A stretch of 6,676 bases of DNA from an uncultured Caryophanales bacterium (GTDB lineage Bacteria; Bacillota_I; Bacilli_A; RF39; UBA660), in the NCBI GenBank assembly GCA_947065955.1, contig CAMSXY010000070.1, positions 1 through 6,676 on the forward strand, written 5' to 3'. A program made the translations under genes and the position numbers. Shown one piece after another: positions 5,067-6,676 of the stretch; position 1 is the first letter of the stretch, and each line of letters starts with the position of its first letter. Below the pieces are notes generated by a model, which was not told the DNA's origin, searched no databases, and was given only the letters and a program-made list of their open reading frames with translations.

Positions 5067-6468
5067 TTTTATAAGTAAAGTGAAAGGATGGTGGCATAGT
5101 ATGTTTGATTATAATAAAATAGTAAGTGATTTTGGATTAGATATGCAAACTAGCAAAAATATACTTGATGCAATTCAAGAATGGTCTAAAATATTTAATG
5201 GCAATGAACCGTGGCTTGATTCAAATACTAAGTCGTTACACGTTGCTAAAACTATTTGTGAAAAAGTTTCAGAAGCGGTTGTATCTGAATATAAGAGTAC
5301 ATGTGATGAACCTTTTATAAATCCAATTTATCAAAGATTCTTAAAAAATATACAAACGAATACAGAATATATGATAGGGAAAGCAGGCATATTCTTTAAG
5401 CCTTATTATAGTAATAAAAGAATCAAAATTAACGTTGTACAAATGGATAAATTCATTCCAGTAAGTTTCGATGATGATGGAGATTTGATTAGTTGTATAA
5501 TTATAGATCAATTTACGAAAGAATCGGATGTATATACACGATTAGAATATAATCAGTTAGTGAATAATCAGTTGATTGTAAAAAATATTGCATATAAAGG
5601 ACGAAAAGATGGAGTGATATTAGAGTCTAAAATAAATCTTTCTAACATTGACAAATGGAAAGATATTGAAGACAAAAGTGTTATTGATGGAGTAGATAGA
5701 TTGCTAGGGGGATTCGCTACAACAAAACTCGCTAATACTATTGACAATTCATCTCCAATAGGAATGCCAATCTATCATAATGCTTTAGGAACGATTGAAG
5801 AAATCGATAAACAATTTTCAAGAATATTATGGGAATACGAAGGAACAGAATTAGCGATTGATGTTGATGAGACTACTTTATTGCCACTTGAAAATGGAAG
5901 ATTCGGAATTCCTAAAAGAAAAGAAAGACTGTTTAGAAAGCTGTCGTTTGATGACACTAAAGATAAAACATACAATGTTTTTAGTCCGGAAATCAGAGAG
6001 AATCCTTTATTTAACGGATTAAACGAATACTATAGACAAGTAGAAATTCAATGTCATCTAGAACATGGGACATTATCTAAACCAGAAGAAATGCAAAAAA
6101 CAGCCACAGAAATGAAACAAATGAAACAAAGTTATTATATTACGGTTTCTAATATTCAAACTTCATTACAACAAGCATTCGATGATTTGATTTATGGAAT
6201 TTATGTTTTATGCAAATTATATAATATCCCAGTAAAACCTAATTATACTGTTGAACATGATTGGGATGATAGCATACTAGTAGATAAAGATAGCCAAAGA
6301 AATCAGGCACTCATTGAACGTAATAATAAAATTACTAGTGATGTTCAATATATTATGGATACAAAAGGATATAAAGAAAAAGAAGCGATGGAATATGTTA
6401 AAAGACAAAAAGAGTATCGTAAATTAACACAAGAAGAAACTAAGCAAGAAGAGGAACTTGAAGAATAA
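5047..6468 (+). CDS. Portal protein, SPP1 Gp6-like
   Basis: Encodes 473 residues. I chose ATG 5047 over the in-frame TTG/GTG at 5041/5044; it overlaps terL by 20 nt and has only a weak GAAAG (5036-5040). A second option is ATG 5101, preceded by AAAGGA, but the N-terminal residues IRDFISKVKGWWHSMF resemble those of relatives, so they are kept. Family features are EWSKIF..NEPWL (45-57), the central beta-rich wing (about 110-200) and PIGMPIYHNALGTIEEID near 239-256. They continue with FSPEIRENPLFNGLNEYY, the TATEMKQMKQS helix and a strongly acidic C-terminal tail. Twelve subunits form the channel at the capsid vertex through which the terminase packs DNA. The next gene starts on the last base of its stop (TAATG). 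Confidence 0.92.
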   Translation: MKKVIRDFISKVKGWWHSMFDYNKIVSDFGLDMQTSKNILDAIQEWSKIFNGNEPWLDSNTKSLHVAKTICEKVSEAVVSEYKSTCDEPFINPIYQRFLKNIQTNTEYMIGKAGIFFKPYYSNKRIKINVVQMDKFIPVSFDDDGDLISCIIIDQFTKESDVYTRLEYNQLVNNQLIVKNIAYKGRKDGVILESKINLSNIDKWKDIEDKSVIDGVDRLLGGFATTKLANTIDNSSPIGMPIYHNALGTIEEIDKQFSRILWEYEGTELAIDVDETTLLPLENGRFGIPKRKERLFRKLSFDDTKDKTYNVFSPEIRENPLFNGLNEYYRQVEIQCHLEHGTLSKPEEMQKTATEMKQMKQSYYITVSNIQTSLQQAFDDLIYGIYVLCKLYNIPVKPNYTVEHDWDDSILVDKDSQRNQALIERNNKITSDVQYIMDTKGYKEKEAMEYVKRQKEYRKLTQEETKQEEELEE

Positions 6469-6630
6469 TGAACAATGTTCCTGATTTTGATAGATTAATC
6501 GAACCATTTATGGAAATTTATAAAAAAATAGAACATGATTTGATTGTTCATATAGCTACCCATTTTCAATTATATGAAAATATTGGATTTAAAAATTCGA
6601 TGGAATGGTATATAAGAAAAGTTGAAGAGT
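6468..6630 (+). CDS. Minor capsid protein, N-terminal fragment (cut by adapter)
   Basis: The first 54 codons of a gene that overlaps the portal stop as TAATG. The protein starts MNNVPDFDRLIEPFMEIYKK and continues IEHDLIVHIATHFQLYEN, ending ...SMEWYIRKVEE. The pattern of a Tyr-x-x-(I/L)-E-x-(D/E)-L-(L/I)-x-x-I-A helix followed by EWxI(R/K)K(V/L) is like the start of the phage minor capsid protein 2 family (PF06152), usually encoded directly after the SPP1-type portal. That family is normally several hundred residues long. The apparent TAG at 6630-6632 is not real: its T is native and its AG is the start of sequencing adapter. The gene should therefore be annotated as 3'-partial. Family assignment from so few residues is moderate; position strengthens it. 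Confidence 0.75.
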
Positions 6631-6676
6631 AGATCGGAAGAGCGTCGTGTAGGGAAAGAGTGTTCATCCTTGTGTA
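6631..6676. other. Illumina sequencing adapter read-through (artefact)
   Basis: Positions 6631-6663 match the reverse complement of the Illumina TruSeq universal adapter (start AGATCGGAAGAGC, end AGGGAAAGAGTGT). Then follow 8 nt, TCATCCTT (6664-6671), in the place of the i5 index, and GTGTA (6672-6676), the start of the P5 flow-cell part. This is not biological sequence. It marks the end of the contig as an untrimmed read end, and it makes a false stop in the overlapping minor capsid gene. Confidence 0.97.

Noticed and set aside
5775..5975. Minus-strand open frame of 66 codons
   Set aside because: It lies wholly inside the portal gene, antisense, with low-complexity Ser/Leu composition.
1..6630. 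Mycoplasma-type genetic code (TGA as Trp), considered because of the very low GC
   Set aside because: TGA is used as a real stop at 190-192 and 2598-2600, followed by correctly spaced downstream signals, and tryptophan is encoded by TGG in the structural genes.

Overview
The window is a fragment of a tailed double-stranded DNA phage or prophage (siphovirus-like), with all genes on the + strand. The DNA is very AT-rich, the ribosome binding sites are strong AGGAGG-type, genes overlap as ATGA or TAATG, and TGA is used as a stop (codons at 190 and 2598). These point to a low-GC Bacillota host using the standard bacterial code. The structural proteins (PBSX-type large terminase, SPP1 Gp6-type portal, minor capsid protein) agree with this. 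There is no integrase, repressor or attachment site here, so lifestyle cannot be judged.

Positions 1-2073 hold a compact run of six small accessory genes: a 5'-truncated coiled-coil protein, two small hypothetical proteins, an ASCH-domain protein, a protein that I read as a member of the spore-coat morphogenetic CotE family, and a MazG-like (all-alpha NTP pyrophosphohydrolase) protein with an apparent degenerate second repeat. At 2112-2600 lies an ArpU/RinA-type late transcription regulator with a sigma-70 region 4-like helix-turn-helix.

Positions 2596-2760 form the control region between this block and the morphogenesis genes. It has three CTTGA-headed repeats spaced exactly 11 bp, overlapping a promoter with an extended -10 (TGTTATAAT). 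A leader with a weak hairpin and an intrinsic terminator follow, then a 28-residue membrane peptide gene and a tRNA-Glu(CUC)-like gene. The arrangement resembles RinA control of the terS operon in staphylococcal phages.

From 2953 onward comes the packaging and head module: a 65-residue hypothetical protein, terminase small subunit, terminase large subunit, portal, and the start of a minor capsid gene. The last gene is not complete. From 6631 to the end the sequence is Illumina adapter plus an 8-nt index-like stretch, and the TAG that appears to end the last gene is created at the adapter junction.

The most notable items are the CotE-like gene in a phage operon, the phased 11-bp repeat array before the late promoter, and the adapter-made stop codon.
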